From assembly GCF_013359775.1 (NCBI RefSeq), contig NZ_JABMCI010000070.1, positions 496,001 through 560,000 on the forward strand: DNA of 64,000 nucleotides, written 5' to 3'. The stretch is from Cellulomonas humilata. Its GTDB lineage: Bacteria; Actinomycetota; Actinomycetes; Actinomycetales; Cellulomonadaceae. Within the stretch, counting starts at the first letter, position 1. Each line of letters begins with the position of its first letter. A program made the translations under genes and the position numbers. Shown one piece after another: positions 7,279 to 16,837 of the stretch. The notes below the pieces were generated by a model that saw only the letters and a program-made list of their open reading frames with translations, was not told the DNA's origin and did not search any database.

Positions 7279-9204
7279 ATGTCCGCGTTCGCCCACGTCA
7301 TCGCACCCGGACGCATCGGCGCCCTCGAGCTGGCCAACCGCGTGATCATGCCGCCGATGGGGACCAGCCTCTCCGACGCGGACGGTCACTTCTCCGACCG
7401 GCAGGTGGCCTGGTACGCGGAGCGAGCCGGCACCGGTGCGGGCCTGGTGGTCACCGAGCTCACGGCCGTGTCCCGCGACCTCGAGCTCACGGCCGGCCTC
7501 GCCCACGCCGACTCGGACGCCGCCATCCCCGCCCTCACGCGGCTCGCCCACGCGGTGCACGCCAAGGGCGGCAAGCTCGGGGTCCAGCTCACGGCCGGCC
7601 TGGGCCGCAACAACGCCGCCTACACGCCCGAGCAGCCGCCGGTCTCGGCGTCGGACAACCCGAACTTCTTCGACCCGACGGTGCTGTGCCGCCCGCTGAC
7701 CACGGACGAGGTCCGCACGCTCGTCGGCCGCTTCGCCGACGCGGCCGTCCGGTGCGCGGCCGCAGGCGTCGACATGGTGGACCTGCACGGTCACACCGGC
7801 TACCTGATCGACCAGTTCCTCGGCCCGCAGTGGAACCGTCGCACCGACGTGTACGGCGGCTCGATCAAGAACCGCGCCCGGTTCGCCACCGAGATCATCC
7901 AGGCGATCAAGGCCGCGGTGCCGGGTCTGCCGATCAGCTTCCGGCTGTCCGTGAGCAACAAGATGCCCGGCAGCCGTGACCTCGTGGAGGCGCAGCAGAT
8001 CGCGCGTCTGCTCGAGGGTGCCGGCCTCGACCTGCTCATGGTCGACGACGGCGCCTACGACGCGATGGACTGGGTGTTCCCGCCCTACTACCTGGGCGAC
8101 GCGTGCATGGTCCCGTCGGCGCAGGCGATGAAGTCCGTCGTCGCCATCCCCGTCATGGCCGTGGGGAACCTGACCCCGGAGAACGCCGAGGCCGTGCTCA
8201 CCGTCGGCGACGCGGACTTCGTCGGCGTCGGCCGCGGGCTCATCGCCGACCCGGAGTGGGTGGCCAAGCTAGCGGACGGGCGTCGCGACGACATCCGGCC
8301 CTGCATCCGCTGCAACCAGCTGTGCATCGGCGCCATCTTCACCGGCGCGACCATCGGCTGCGCGGTCAACCCCACCGCCGGCTACGAGCTGGAGCGCGCC
8401 CTCGTCCCCGCGGCCGTGCCCAAGCACGTCGCCGTCGTCGGCGGTGGCCCGGCCGGCCTGGAGGCAGCGCGCGTCGCCGCCCTGCGCGGCCACGCCGTCG
8501 ATGTCTACGAGAAGTCCGAGCACCTCGGTGGGGTGCTGCTGCCGGCCGCGACCCCGGAGTTCAAGAAGGAGCTGCGGGCCATGATCGGCTGGTGGGGGCG
8601 GCAGATCGCCGACCTGCCCGTCACCGTGCACCTGGGCACCGAGATCCTGGCCGACGACACCCGCCTGGCCGGTGCCGACGAGGTCGTGGTCGCCACCGGC
8701 GCGGACCCGCTCGTCCTGCCGATCCCGGGCGTCGACGGCGAGAACGTGCTCGAGGTGCTGGACGCGCACCTGCACCGGGACCGCGTGGGCTCCCGCGTCG
8801 TCGTGGCCGGCGGAGGGCTGTCGGGCGCCGACCTGGCGCTCGAGCTGGCCGAGGCGGGCCACGAGGTCACCATCGTCGAGAAGGCCGACGCGATCGCGGC
8901 GGACCTGCTGTTCATCAACGCGATCAGCCTGCTGCGCAGCCTCACGGACGCGCGCGTGCACGTGCTCACCGGCCACCTCGTCACCGAGATCGACGAGAAG
9001 GGCCTGACCGCCGTCGGACCCGACGGCGAGGTGCACGTGGACGCCGACACGGTGGTGACCGCGTTCGGCGTGCGGCCCGCGCACCGGCTGGCCGACGCGC
9101 TGGCCGCCACCGGGCTCAGCGTCCACGCGATCGGCGACTGCGTGCTGCCGGCGAAGGTGGGCGAGGCGATCAACGCGGGGTACCTCACCGCCGCGCTGCT
9201 CTGA
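7279..9204 (+). CDS. Old Yellow Enzyme family NADH:flavin oxidoreductase / 2,4-dienoyl-CoA reductase-like
   Basis: A 641-residue two-part flavoenzyme. Residues 1 to about 350 form an FMN-binding TIM barrel of the Old Yellow Enzyme type (RVIMPPMGT, HGHTGYLIDQFLGP, VGVGRGLIADPEW). Then come the 4Fe-4S cysteines CIRCNQLC and a further Cys in TIGCAVNP. The C-terminal half is an FAD/NAD(P) disulfide-reductase-like unit with two dinucleotide folds, VAVVGGGPAGLEAARVAAL and VVVAGGGLSGADLALELAE. This architecture is that of FadH, trimethylamine dehydrogenase and flavonoid or steroid reductases. The expected HG-H pattern of dienoyl reductases is HGHTG here. The ATG at 7279 follows GGAGGAAAGG. Confidence 0.9.
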   Translation: MSAFAHVIAPGRIGALELANRVIMPPMGTSLSDADGHFSDRQVAWYAERAGTGAGLVVTELTAVSRDLELTAGLAHADSDAAIPALTRLAHAVHAKGGKLGVQLTAGLGRNNAAYTPEQPPVSASDNPNFFDPTVLCRPLTTDEVRTLVGRFADAAVRCAAAGVDMVDLHGHTGYLIDQFLGPQWNRRTDVYGGSIKNRARFATEIIQAIKAAVPGLPISFRLSVSNKMPGSRDLVEAQQIARLLEGAGLDLLMVDDGAYDAMDWVFPPYYLGDACMVPSAQAMKSVVAIPVMAVGNLTPENAEAVLTVGDADFVGVGRGLIADPEWVAKLADGRRDDIRPCIRCNQLCIGAIFTGATIGCAVNPTAGYELERALVPAAVPKHVAVVGGGPAGLEAARVAALRGHAVDVYEKSEHLGGVLLPAATPEFKKELRAMIGWWGRQIADLPVTVHLGTEILADDTRLAGADEVVVATGADPLVLPIPGVDGENVLEVLDAHLHRDRVGSRVVVAGGGLSGADLALELAEAGHEVTIVEKADAIAADLLFINAISLLRSLTDARVHVLTGHLVTEIDEKGLTAVGPDGEVHVDADTVVTAFGVRPAHRLADALAATGLSVHAIGDCVLPAKVGEAINAGYLTAALL

Positions 9205-9232
9205 CCGTCCCCTCCACCGCCGGGCCGGCGCT

Positions 9233-9757
9233 CTACGCCGACGGTTCGAACGTGTGCGACCAGAGGGTCGAGCCGTCGGCGTTGGTGTAGGTGTAGGTGA
9301 TCTTCGGGTCGGTGGAGACGCCGGCGCGCGCCATCTCCGGGAACACCGCTCGGTCGCACGCGGACTGCAACGTCGGGATCATGGCGTCGAACTCGCTGGT
9401 GGCGGTGGCGGCGTCCATCTGCTCCGCGTAGACGTACGCGTACTCGACCATGTCGGGGTGCACCCCCGTGATCGTGATGTCGGAGTACATCCCGCCGAAC
9501 GAGTCCACCAGGGCGGGGAGCTGCGACTGCATGGCGGCGACGTACGCGTCCAGGGCGTCGCTCTGCTCCTGGAGCGCTGCGGCGGCAGGGTCGGCCGTGT
9601 CGGTCTCGGCGCTCTCGGCGCTCTCGGCGGCGGCCGCGGGCTCGTCCGACGGTGTCGGCTCGTCGGACGCAGCGGAGCACCCGGTCACCGTCCCCGCGAC
9701 GAGAAGAACCGCGAACGCAGCTCGGGCGAGGTGCATGGGCAGGATCGTGCGTGTCAT
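9233..9757 (-). CDS. Putative lipoprotein, DUF4854-like
   Basis: A 174-residue predicted lipoprotein: basic start, hydrophobic stretch and lipobox VTGC within the first 30 residues, then an Asp/Glu/Ala/Pro-rich spacer. The folded part has short beta-type repeats (MVEYAYVYAEQMD, ITYTYTNADGSTLWSHTF) that recall DUF4854-type secreted proteins; that assignment is tentative. The ATG at 9757 is preceded by AGGGGGA; a start 51 bases upstream lacks a ribosome site. Convergent with the flavin oxidoreductase gene 28 bases away. Function unknown. Confidence 0.7.
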   Translation of the reverse strand: MTRTILPMHLARAAFAVLLVAGTVTGCSAASDEPTPSDEPAAAAESAESAETDTADPAAAALQEQSDALDAYVAAMQSQLPALVDSFGGMYSDITITGVHPDMVEYAYVYAEQMDAATATSEFDAMIPTLQSACDRAVFPEMARAGVSTDPKITYTYTNADGSTLWSHTFEPSA

Positions 9758-9851
9758 TCGTCCCCCTGGGTCGGACCGGTAGTCGTCGCACATCGTTGCC
9801 CGCCGCACCTGTGGTCGGAGGAGCTTCGCGGGGTGAACTTGGCGGTGGGCC

Positions 9852-11081
9852 TCAGCCCAGCTCGTCGCGGCGGCGGCTCAGGTAGGCGGTCTCGGCGGTG
9901 TTGCCCGCCAGCGCGATGGCCTGGTCGTACGCCTCGCGCGACCCGGCGGTGCGACCCAGCCGGCGCAGCAGCTCCGCGCGCGTGGCATGGAACGCGTGGT
10001 ACCCGGCCAGCGCCTGCCCGAGCGGGTCGACGGCCGCCAGCGCCACCTCCGGGCCGTCGAGCTCGGCGACCGCCACCGCACGGTTGAGGGCAACCACCGG
10101 GGAGCGGTCGAGCCGGACCAGCTGGTCGTACAGGGCCACCACCTGGGACCAGTCGGTGTCGCGCGCGTCGCGGGCGGAGGTGTGCACCGCGTTGATCGCG
10201 GCGAGGATCTGGTACCGGCCCGGAGCCTGCCCGGTGGCCAGGCGCTCGCGGACCAGCCGGTGCCCCTCGGCGATCAGGGCGGGGTCCCACGCCGCGCGGT
10301 CCTGCGTGTCGAGGGGGATCAGCTCGCCACTCGTCGACACGCGCGCCGGCCGACGAGCCTCGGTGAGGAGCATCAGCGCCAGCAGCCCGGCCACCTCGCC
10401 GTCCTCGGGCAGCAGGGTGCGGACCAGGCGGGCGAGCCGGATCGCCTCGGCGGTCAGGTGCGGGCGGAGCGGGTCGCTGTCCGGACCGGTCGCCAGGTAG
10501 CCCTCGTTGAACACGAGGTAGAGGACCGCGAGCACGCCCGAGACGCGCGCGGGGAGGTCCTCCTCCGACGGGACCCGGTAGGGGATGCCGGTGGCCTTGA
10601 CCTTCGCCTTCGCGCGCGTGATCCGCTGCCCCGTGGCGGACTCCTGCACCAGGAACGCGCGGGCGATCTCCGGCACGGTCAGCCCGCCGACCATGCGCAG
10701 GGTGAGCGCCACGCGGGACTCCATCGCGAGCGCCGGGTGGCAGCACGTGAAGATGAGCCGGAGCCGGTCGTCGTCGACGGCGCCCTGCACCGGAGCGTCC
10801 CCGTCGCGCAGCATCTGCGCCGCCCTCTGCTTGTCGTCGCGCTTGCTCTCGCGCCGGATCCGGTCGATCGCCTTCCGGTTGGCGGTCGTGGTCAACCAAC
10901 CGCCCGGGTTCGGCGGCACGCCGTCGGACGGCCACCGCTCGACTGCGACCGCGAACGCCTCGGCAGCCGCGTCCTCCGCGACGTCGAGGTCACCGAAGCG
11001 CCTGGTCAGCGAGGCGACCACCCGCGCCCACTCCTCGCGGTGCGCCCGGGCGATCGCCTCCCCGACCGCGGCACGGTTCAG
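9852..11081 (-). CDS. ECF42-type RNA polymerase sigma factor with C-terminal TPR-like extension
   Basis: An about 409-residue sigma factor. Region 2 is at the N-terminus (HREEWARVVASL, VAEDAAAEAF), with the recognisable NPGGWLTTTANRKAID. Region 4 lies around 135-190 (VPEIARAFLVQESATGQRI). Behind it is the long helical extension (LYLVFNEGY, AAINAVHT, Y-LVRLDRSPVVALNRAVAVAE) that defines ECF42. These sigma factors are typically encoded with DGPF/YciI proteins, as here. Family conservation extends upstream of the first GTG (11021). No ATG, GTG or TTG lies in frame there, but a CTG at 11081 overlaps the stop of the YciI gene as CTGA. I take that coupled CTG as the likely start; 11021 is the conservative alternative. 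Confidence 0.85.
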   Translation of the reverse strand: MNRAAVGEAIARAHREEWARVVASLTRRFGDLDVAEDAAAEAFAVAVERWPSDGVPPNPGGWLTTTANRKAIDRIRRESKRDDKQRAAQMLRDGDAPVQGAVDDDRLRLIFTCCHPALAMESRVALTLRMVGGLTVPEIARAFLVQESATGQRITRAKAKVKATGIPYRVPSEEDLPARVSGVLAVLYLVFNEGYLATGPDSDPLRPHLTAEAIRLARLVRTLLPEDGEVAGLLALMLLTEARRPARVSTSGELIPLDTQDRAAWDPALIAEGHRLVRERLATGQAPGRYQILAAINAVHTSARDARDTDWSQVVALYDQLVRLDRSPVVALNRAVAVAELDGPEVALAAVDPLGQALAGYHAFHATRAELLRRLGRTAGSREAYDQAIALAGNTAETAYLSRRRDELG

Positions 11082-11416
11082 AGGAACGGCCGCACCTCGA
11101 CCTTCCGGTTGCAGGCGCGCGACCCCTCGGCGGCGAGCTTCAGCGCCACGTCGAGGTCGGGGGCCTCGATGATCCAGAAGCCGGCGACGTGCTCCTTCGT
11201 CTCGACGAACGGCCCGTCGGTGACGATCGCCTCGCCCGCACCTCGGTTGTCGATCACGGTGGCGGTGTCGGGCGCCGCGAGGCCGCCGGCGAACACCCAG
11301 CTCCCGTCGGCCCGCAGCCCGTCGTTGAACTCGTCGATCGCGGTCATCTCCTCCGGCGTCGCGAAGCCGGACGTCTCGTCGAAGATCACGGACACCAGAT
11401 ACTGCATCTCGGCCAT
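11078..11416 (-). CDS. YciI (DGPF) family protein, partner of ECF42 sigma
   Basis: A 112-residue small cytoplasmic ferredoxin-like-fold protein of the YCII/DGPF family, with IVTDGPFVETKEHVAGFWII in the middle. In actinobacteria such genes sit directly upstream of ECF42 sigma genes and are thought to be their regulatory partner or target; no anti-sigma is present. The ATG at 11416 is the first of two closely spaced Met codons. The stop overlaps the presumed CTG start of the sigma gene. Confidence 0.9.
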   Translation of the reverse strand: MAEMQYLVSVIFDETSGFATPEEMTAIDEFNDGLRADGSWVFAGGLAAPDTATVIDNRGAGEAIVTDGPFVETKEHVAGFWIIEAPDLDVALKLAAEGSRACNRKVEVRPFL

Positions 11417-11462
11417 CCCCTGTGCTCGGCGGACCCCCGTCGCGGGCGTCCTCTCATCCCTG

Positions 11463-12824
11463 CTACGAACGACCTTGCCCCGTTCCGACGCTGCGTGCCG
11501 GACTTTCGACGATCCGCCGCAGCTCGGCCCTCAGCTCCGCCGCGAGGGCGTCCGTCTCCGGCACCACGTCGGGGTCGGTGATGACGGTGACGGTGAGCGC
11601 TCCCGCGTACGACAGCGCCGCGAACGCGACGCCCACGTTGCCCGCGGTCACCGTGATCGGGACCACGCGCAGGATCGGGGCGCCGGCGAACGCCAGCTCC
11701 GCGGAGGGTCCGCGCAGGTTGGTGAGGAACGAGTTGACGAGGTGCTGCCGGTCGATGGCCCACCGGAACAGTCCGACGGCGGCCAGGAGACGGAAGGCAG
11801 GGCCGACGAGCGCGGCTGAGGCGCCCCGGGAGCTGGACTTCTGGACCCGGGTGGCGCGGGCGACCTGAGCGATCCGCTCGGGTACCCCTCCCGTGACGGG
11901 CACGCGGACGGGCATCACGCCCACCTGGTTGCCCAGGTCGGCGCTGGTGGTCGACGCCCGGGCCGAGACGGGGACCGAGACCACGAGCTCCTCGACGTGC
12001 TCGCCGCGGCGGCGCAGGGTGCACGCCATCGCTCCGGTCAGCGCCACCAGCAGCACGTCGTTGACGGTGGCGCCGTGGCGGCGACCGGCCGCGCGCACCG
12101 GGTCCAGGTCCACCTCGACCGTGGCCACCTGCCGCCGCGGACCCGTCGGAGCGTTCAGCGAGCACCGGGCGGCCTTCTGGCCACCGCCGCGGCCGAGCTC
12201 GACACGGCCGTGGCGCAGCTGCGCCAGGGCGGACGCAGCCCCCCGCAGCAGGCGGACCCGTTCCTTGGCGGCGTCGACGACGAGGTCGCGCGCGCGGGGC
12301 GAGGGGACGGGATCCCGCGGCATGCCGAGCGGCTCCGCCTGCCCGTCGACCAGGTGCGCGAGCACGGCGAGGCCACCGATGCCGTCGGCGAGCACGTGGT
12401 GCAGCACCACCACCAGCGCGACCCGCCCGTCGCTCAGCCCGCTGACCACCACCGCGCGCCACAGCGGCCGGGAGCGCGGCAGCGGTCGGGTGACGGCGCC
12501 GACGGCGACCTGGAGCATCGCGGCGTCGTCGCCCGCGCCCGGACAACGCACCCGGGACACGTGCGCCGCGAGCTCGAAGGCGGGATCGTCCACCCAGTAC
12601 GGCCGCCCCAGCCCCCACGGCGGTGTCACCAGCCGCTGCCCCAGACGCGGGATGGCCCCGATCCGCTCGGCGAGGGCGGCCTCGACGTGTTCCGGACCCG
12701 TGCCGGTCGCCCCGGCGAGCACCAGCACGGCGCCGACGTTCATCGGCACCGGGCCCACGTCCGTGGCCAGCTCGACGAGGTCGCCAGGACCGATCCGCTC
12801 GACCGTGCGCGGGCGGGCCCTCAC
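11463..12824 (-). CDS. Wax ester synthase/diacylglycerol O-acyltransferase (WS/DGAT) family protein
   Basis: A 453-residue acyltransferase-family protein. The catalytic HHxxxDG motif is present as VVLHHVLADGIGG near residue 130. The C-terminal half has the family's NQVGVMPVRVPV segment and a LTNLRGP segment. The N-terminus DLVELATDVGPVPMNVGAVLVL aligns with the conserved start of WS/DGAT proteins. Family members join acyl-CoA to long-chain alcohols or diacylglycerol for storage lipid. The GTG at 12824 overlaps the preceding lipoprotein stop (GTGA), making a two-gene unit. Confidence 0.87.
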   Translation of the reverse strand: MRARPRTVERIGPGDLVELATDVGPVPMNVGAVLVLAGATGTGPEHVEAALAERIGAIPRLGQRLVTPPWGLGRPYWVDDPAFELAAHVSRVRCPGAGDDAAMLQVAVGAVTRPLPRSRPLWRAVVVSGLSDGRVALVVVLHHVLADGIGGLAVLAHLVDGQAEPLGMPRDPVPSPRARDLVVDAAKERVRLLRGAASALAQLRHGRVELGRGGGQKAARCSLNAPTGPRRQVATVEVDLDPVRAAGRRHGATVNDVLLVALTGAMACTLRRRGEHVEELVVSVPVSARASTTSADLGNQVGVMPVRVPVTGGVPERIAQVARATRVQKSSSRGASAALVGPAFRLLAAVGLFRWAIDRQHLVNSFLTNLRGPSAELAFAGAPILRVVPITVTAGNVGVAFAALSYAGALTVTVITDPDVVPETDALAAELRAELRRIVESPARSVGTGQGRS

Positions 12825-13471
12825 CGCAGGGTGATCGTGTGGAGAGGCGCGCCGGGCAGCTGCGCCTCGTGCGTCGCCGCGAAGCCGAGCGTGATGGAGC
12901 TGCCGTCGGTCCAGGCGTAGGTGAACGCGATCTCGGTGCCCCAGCCGCCGGACTGAGTCCCCATCCCGTACGTCGCTACCACGCTGTCCGCGGTGTCCGA
13001 CCAGGTCAGGCCGGCCGGCAGCTCACCCGGGTACGCACTGAAGCTGGTGCTGGACACGGGGAGGCCCAGCGCGGTCTCGTCGTTGAAGAGCACGACCGAC
13101 ACGACGGTCCCGTCGCTGTCGAGGACCAGCTGGAATCCCTCGGCGTTCGCGTTGACGTCGACGCTGGTGTCCGGCGCTCCCAGGTCGGCTGCGTAGCGCG
13201 CGAGACGGGGGTCGTCCCACACGTTGCTGCCGAGCGCCCACTGCCAGATCTCCCCGACGGGTTCCGGAGTCGGCTGCGGCTCCGGGATCGGGTCCGTGGT
13301 CTCGTGCCGCGGCTGGTACGACTCCGTCGGCGTCGACGTCGACTCCGTAGGCTGGCTCGTGGGGTCCGCGGCGCACGACCCGAGGAGGGGTGCGCAGCCG
13401 AGCGCGAAGATCGCGAGGAGTGCGGATGCCCGTCGCACCGGGGCGCGGGACAGGAACGGTGTCGTCGTCAT
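12821..13471 (-). CDS. Putative lipoprotein of unknown function
   Basis: A 216-residue predicted lipoprotein. The first 33 residues are a signal peptide ending in LLGSC, the candidate lipidated Cys. Then follow a Ser/Thr/Pro/Glu-rich spacer to about residue 70 and a compact domain (IWQWALGSNVWDDP, GFQLVLDSDGTVVSVVLFND, TEIAFTYAWTDGSSITLGF). I do not recognise the domain. It overlaps the start of the acyltransferase gene by four bases, suggesting a shared transcript; whether it acts on the same lipid is unknown. Confidence 0.72.
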   Translation of the reverse strand: MTTTPFLSRAPVRRASALLAIFALGCAPLLGSCAADPTSQPTESTSTPTESYQPRHETTDPIPEPQPTPEPVGEIWQWALGSNVWDDPRLARYAADLGAPDTSVDVNANAEGFQLVLDSDGTVVSVVLFNDETALGLPVSSTSFSAYPGELPAGLTWSDTADSVVATYGMGTQSGGWGTEIAFTYAWTDGSSITLGFAATHEAQLPGAPLHTITLR

Positions 13472-13569
13472 GAGATTCCCCCGAACAGCTCGCCACGTGA
13501 GCTCTCAGCTCGACACTCGTCCTGGCCGTGCCGGGAATCCAGGGTCCAACGTCCCCAACCTCGGCGGCC

Positions 13570-13995
13570 TCACCGGTACTCGACGACGACCTTGAACGGG
13601 TGCGGCGCGTCGAGCGGGGCGGGCCTGCGCTCGTCGACCGAGAAGCACACGGAGTACAGGGCGTAGAAGTCCTCGTCGGGCGCGTCGTCGGCCTCGAACG
13701 TGAGCTCGAGCAGGACGTCGCACGCCTGCTGCTGCGCCGCGCCCGCGACATCGATGCCGCTGAGCGTCCACGTCCCCTCGCCGCGCAGCAGGGTCGTGAG
13801 CAGCCGCACGGCGCGCGCCACGACCGCGTCGATCGAGCCGAGCACGAGGTTCGCGACCTGCAGGGCGGCCTCATCGGGGCCGGTGGCCGTGCCGCGGACC
13901 AGCACCTCGACGTCGTCGGGCAGCAGGGCCAGCCAGTCGTCAGTCACGGCGCCGTCGGCCTCCACGGCACGCCTGAGCTGGGCACTCTCGATCAT
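13570..13995 (-). CDS. Hypothetical protein
   Basis: A 141-residue soluble acidic protein without signal or membrane segment. Its pattern is an alpha-rich first half (LRRAVEADGAVTDDWLALL, ALQVANLVLGSIDAVVARAV) and a beta-rich second half (TWTLSGIDVAG, LLELTFEADDAPDEDFYALY, HPFKVVVEYR). It resembles conserved actinobacterial proteins of unknown function; I cannot name a family. The ATG at 13995 is preceded by GAGGA. It ends 98 bases from the lipoprotein gene, and the gap shows no feature. Confidence 0.7.
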   Translation of the reverse strand: MIESAQLRRAVEADGAVTDDWLALLPDDVEVLVRGTATGPDEAALQVANLVLGSIDAVVARAVRLLTTLLRGEGTWTLSGIDVAGAAQQQACDVLLELTFEADDAPDEDFYALYSVCFSVDERRPAPLDAPHPFKVVVEYR

Positions 13996-14027
13996 CACGG
14001 GGTCCTCAGGTCGACGTCGGCGACACC

Positions 14028-15290
14028 CTACCCAGGGGTCGGCGTGTGCTCGTCGCCGAGCCGCGCCCGCCGCACCCCCGTGGCGAGCGACAGGGTCGCG
14101 ACGACGAGCAGGGTCGCCCCGGCCACGACGAGGGCCGTGCCATAGCCGGCTGCGTCGCCGAGCAGGCCGCCCAGCGGCGCCGCGACGACGATCACCGCGC
14201 GGTTGGCGGACCGCCGCGTGGCGTTGGTCCGACCCTGCAACCGGTCGGGTGTCGCGGTCTGCCAGTAGGCCATCTCGTTGGCGTTCTCGGCACCCATGCA
14301 CAGCCCGAGCAGGAGCTGTCCGAACGCGAAGAGGGCCCACGCGCCGCCGCCCGGTACCAGCAGCGCCGCCGCCGCCATCAGCCCCCACGCCATCCCCGTG
14401 CCGAGCCAGGCGACGATGACGACGTGCCCCGTGCCCCACCGGTCACCGAGCCGCACCGCGACGGAGGCCCCCGCGAGCGCCCCGACGCCGGCCGCGGCCA
14501 GCGCCAGGCCGAGCGTCGCGGGGCTGAGGTGCAGCGTCCGCAGGGCGAAGGGCGTCATCACGGCACCCGCCACGGCCGAGCACGCGAACCACGCGTGCGT
14601 GGAGAGCGCCAGTGGCCGCAGCGTCGCGTGCCGGTAGATCCACCGGACGCCCTCGCGGATCTCGGGGCCGATGTCCCGTACCCGGCGCCGGGACTCGCCT
14701 CGAGGCTCGTCCACCTTCACGGTGATCAGGAGGACGGCCGAGACGAGGTAGCTCACGGCGTCGACGAGCACCGCGAGGGGTGCTCCCAGCAGCTGCACCA
14801 GACCGCCCGCGACCGCGGGTCCGCTCGCCTGCGCCACCGCGTCGGACTGGTCCAGCCGGGCGTGCGCCGGCCCGAGCAGCCGCGTCGGGACGAGCCGGGG
14901 GACGAACGACTGGAACGCCGCGTCGCCCACCACCGTGCACAGACCGAAGACCGCCATCACCCCCGCCAGCCAGCCGACGGTCAGTGACCCCGTGGCGGAC
15001 AGGACGGGGATGGCCGAGAGCGCGACCGCGCTGAGCAGGTCCGTCGCGACGAGCACGGGTCGGCGGCGGACCCGGTCGACGAGCACCCCGGCGAGCAGCC
15101 CGAACAGCAGGTACGGCACCCACCGCGCGGCGTTGACCAGCCCGACGTCCACGGCGTCGCCGGTGAGCACGTCGACCACCAGCACCTGGATCGCCAGGAC
15201 GGTGATGTAGCTCCCGAACGCGGACGCCGTCGAGGCCGTCCACAGGCGGGCGAAGCCGCGCGACTCGCGCAGGGTCGCCGGTGAGGTCAC
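14028..15290 (-). CDS. MFS transporter (DHA3/EntS-like exporter)
   Basis: A 420-residue major facilitator with 12 predicted membrane helices. The first half has FARLWTASTASAFGSYITVL and the loop motif GVLVDRVRRRPVLVATDL between helices 2 and 3, as in enterobactin-exporter-like and macrolide-efflux-like MFS proteins. The middle loop is basic (VDEPRGESRRRVRD). It is an efflux permease; the substrate is unknown. The nearest downstream gene is the 141-residue hypothetical protein, 32 bases away on the same strand. Confidence 0.88.
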   Translation of the reverse strand: MTSPATLRESRGFARLWTASTASAFGSYITVLAIQVLVVDVLTGDAVDVGLVNAARWVPYLLFGLLAGVLVDRVRRRPVLVATDLLSAVALSAIPVLSATGSLTVGWLAGVMAVFGLCTVVGDAAFQSFVPRLVPTRLLGPAHARLDQSDAVAQASGPAVAGGLVQLLGAPLAVLVDAVSYLVSAVLLITVKVDEPRGESRRRVRDIGPEIREGVRWIYRHATLRPLALSTHAWFACSAVAGAVMTPFALRTLHLSPATLGLALAAAGVGALAGASVAVRLGDRWGTGHVVIVAWLGTGMAWGLMAAAALLVPGGGAWALFAFGQLLLGLCMGAENANEMAYWQTATPDRLQGRTNATRRSANRAVIVVAAPLGGLLGDAAGYGTALVVAGATLLVVATLSLATGVRRARLGDEHTPTPG

Positions 15291-15328
15291 CGGTGCTTTC
15301 TACCGCACCCGCGTCGGTCCGCTGACTG

Positions 15329-15922
15329 TCAGGCCTCGGAGGCGCCGAATCCCGTGGTCCGGATCAGCCGGGCGGGGACGCCGGCGACGATCGCGTCGGC
15401 CGGCACGGCCTTGGTCACCACCGCGCCGGCCCCGACGATCGCGCCGTCGCCGATCGTCACGCCCGGCACGATCGTCACTCCCGCACCCAGCCAGACCTTG
15501 CGGCCGATGACCACGGGCGCGGGGAGCATGTCCGCTCGTCGTGCGGGGTCCGTCGCGTGGTTGAGGGTGACGACGGTGCTCCCGTGCCCGATGAGCGTGC
15601 CGTCACCGATGGTGATGCCGCCGGCGTCCTGGAACGTGCAGCCCATGTTGATGAAGACGTCCCTGCCGAGCGTGAGGTTCTTGCCGAACTCGCAGAAGAA
15701 CGGCGGGAAGAGGGTGACCGACTCGTCCACGGGACGACCCGTCAGCCGCGCGAGCAGGGCGCGCACCTCTTCAGGCGTGCGGTAGCCGGTGTTCAGCTCC
15801 GCGAGCACCTGCAGCGCGTCCTGGCCGGTCCGGTGCAGGAACGCGTGCTGCGCCGAGCCACCCTCGATGACCGCCCCGCGGCGCACGTGATCGCGGAAGC
15901 CCTCCAGGTCGACGTCAGTCAT
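15329..15922 (-). CDS. Hexapeptide-repeat sugar O-acetyltransferase (maltose/galactoside acetyltransferase-like)
   Basis: A 197-residue left-handed beta-helix acetyltransferase. N-terminal helices are followed by the family core [18 protein letters not shown], then hexapeptide turns ([38 protein letters not shown]). The catalytic His is expected in [11 protein letters not shown]. It transfers acetyl from acetyl-CoA to a small sugar or similar acceptor. Its ATG overlaps the stop of the upstream regulator gene, so the two are probably co-transcribed. Confidence 0.88.
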   Translation of the reverse strand: MTDVDLEGFRDHVRRGAVIEGGSAQHAFLHRTGQDALQVLAELNTGYRTPEEVRALLARLTGRPVDESVTLFPPFFCEFGKNLTLGRDVFINMGCTFQDAGGITIGDGTLIGHGSTVVTLNHATDPARRADMLPAPVVIGRKVWLGAGVTIVPGVTIGDGAIVGAGAVVTKAVPADAIVAGVPARLIRTTGFGASEA

Positions 15923-16788
15923 CGCGGGACCGACGGCAGGTCGGCCGCCCAGGAGGCCAACAGGCGCAGGCGCTCGGCCGACGGTGAGCCCGGTTCGGCT
16001 GTGTAGACGAGAAGCACCTGCCCCGGCTCGGCGGTGATGGCGAGCTCCTCATAGGCGAGGGTGAGGTCGCCGACCACCGGGTGGTGGAACCGCTTGGTCC
16101 CGGCGCCGTGGGTGCGCACGTCGTGGGTGCCCCAGAGCCGGCGGAACGTCTCGCTCTGCGTCGACAGCTCGCCGACGAGGTCCTGCAGGCCCTTGTCGTG
16201 CGGGTCCCGTCCGGCCTCGGCGCGCATGATCGCGACGCACATCTCCGCGAACAGGTCCCAGTCCGGGTAGAAGTCGCGCGCCGCGGGGTCGAGGAACTGG
16301 AACCGGGCGAGGTTCGGCGTGCGGCCGCCGTCGCCGATGACGGGGGAGTAGAACGCGCGGCCGAGCGCGTTGGTGGCCAGCAGGTCCTGGCGCTGGTCAC
16401 GCACGAACGCCACACCGTCGGTGATCGCGGACAGTGCCCACTGCAGGCTCGGCCGGGGTGTCGACGACCGGGTCGTGCGCCGGCGTGGCCGTCCCGACGA
16501 GGGGATGCCGTCGGCGGCCCGCGCCAGGTCGAACAGGTGCGCGCGCTCGGTGTCGTCGAGCTGGAGCGCCCGCGCGACGGAGTCGAGAACCGACGCCGAC
16601 GCCCCGCCGATCGCCCCGCGCTCGAGCTTGGCGTAGTACTCGACGCTCACCCCGGCCAGGATCGCGACCTCGCTGCGCCGCAGGCCGGGCACGCGGCGGT
16701 TGGTGCCGCCAAGGACGCCCGCCGCCTCGGGGGTCACCTTCGCCCGTCGCGACATGAGGAACTCGCGCACGTCCGCTCGGTTGTCCAT
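15919..16788 (-). CDS. XRE-family transcriptional regulator with MmyB-like ligand-binding domain
   Basis: A 289-residue regulator. A helix-turn-helix occupies about residues 10-75 ([24 protein letters not shown], the recognisable MmyB-type DNA-binding signature). A C-terminal MmyB-like PAS-type domain follows, which binds fatty-acid-like ligands in described members. The ATG at 16788 faces the alcohol dehydrogenase gene at 16933 across a 144-base divergent promoter. That pairing is typical of regulators of short-chain or zinc-dependent oxidoreductases, so the dehydrogenase is a probable target. Confidence 0.88.
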   Translation of the reverse strand: MDNRADVREFLMSRRAKVTPEAAGVLGGTNRRVPGLRRSEVAILAGVSVEYYAKLERGAIGGASASVLDSVARALQLDDTERAHLFDLARAADGIPSSGRPRRRTTRSSTPRPSLQWALSAITDGVAFVRDQRQDLLATNALGRAFYSPVIGDGGRTPNLARFQFLDPAARDFYPDWDLFAEMCVAIMRAEAGRDPHDKGLQDLVGELSTQSETFRRLWGTHDVRTHGAGTKRFHHPVVGDLTLAYEELAITAEPGQVLLVYTAEPGSPSAERLRLLASWAADLPSVPR

Positions 16789-16837
16789 GCTCCCGACGGT
16801 AGGCCGCGCGGCACCGACGAGGGAGTCCGTGCGGAGA

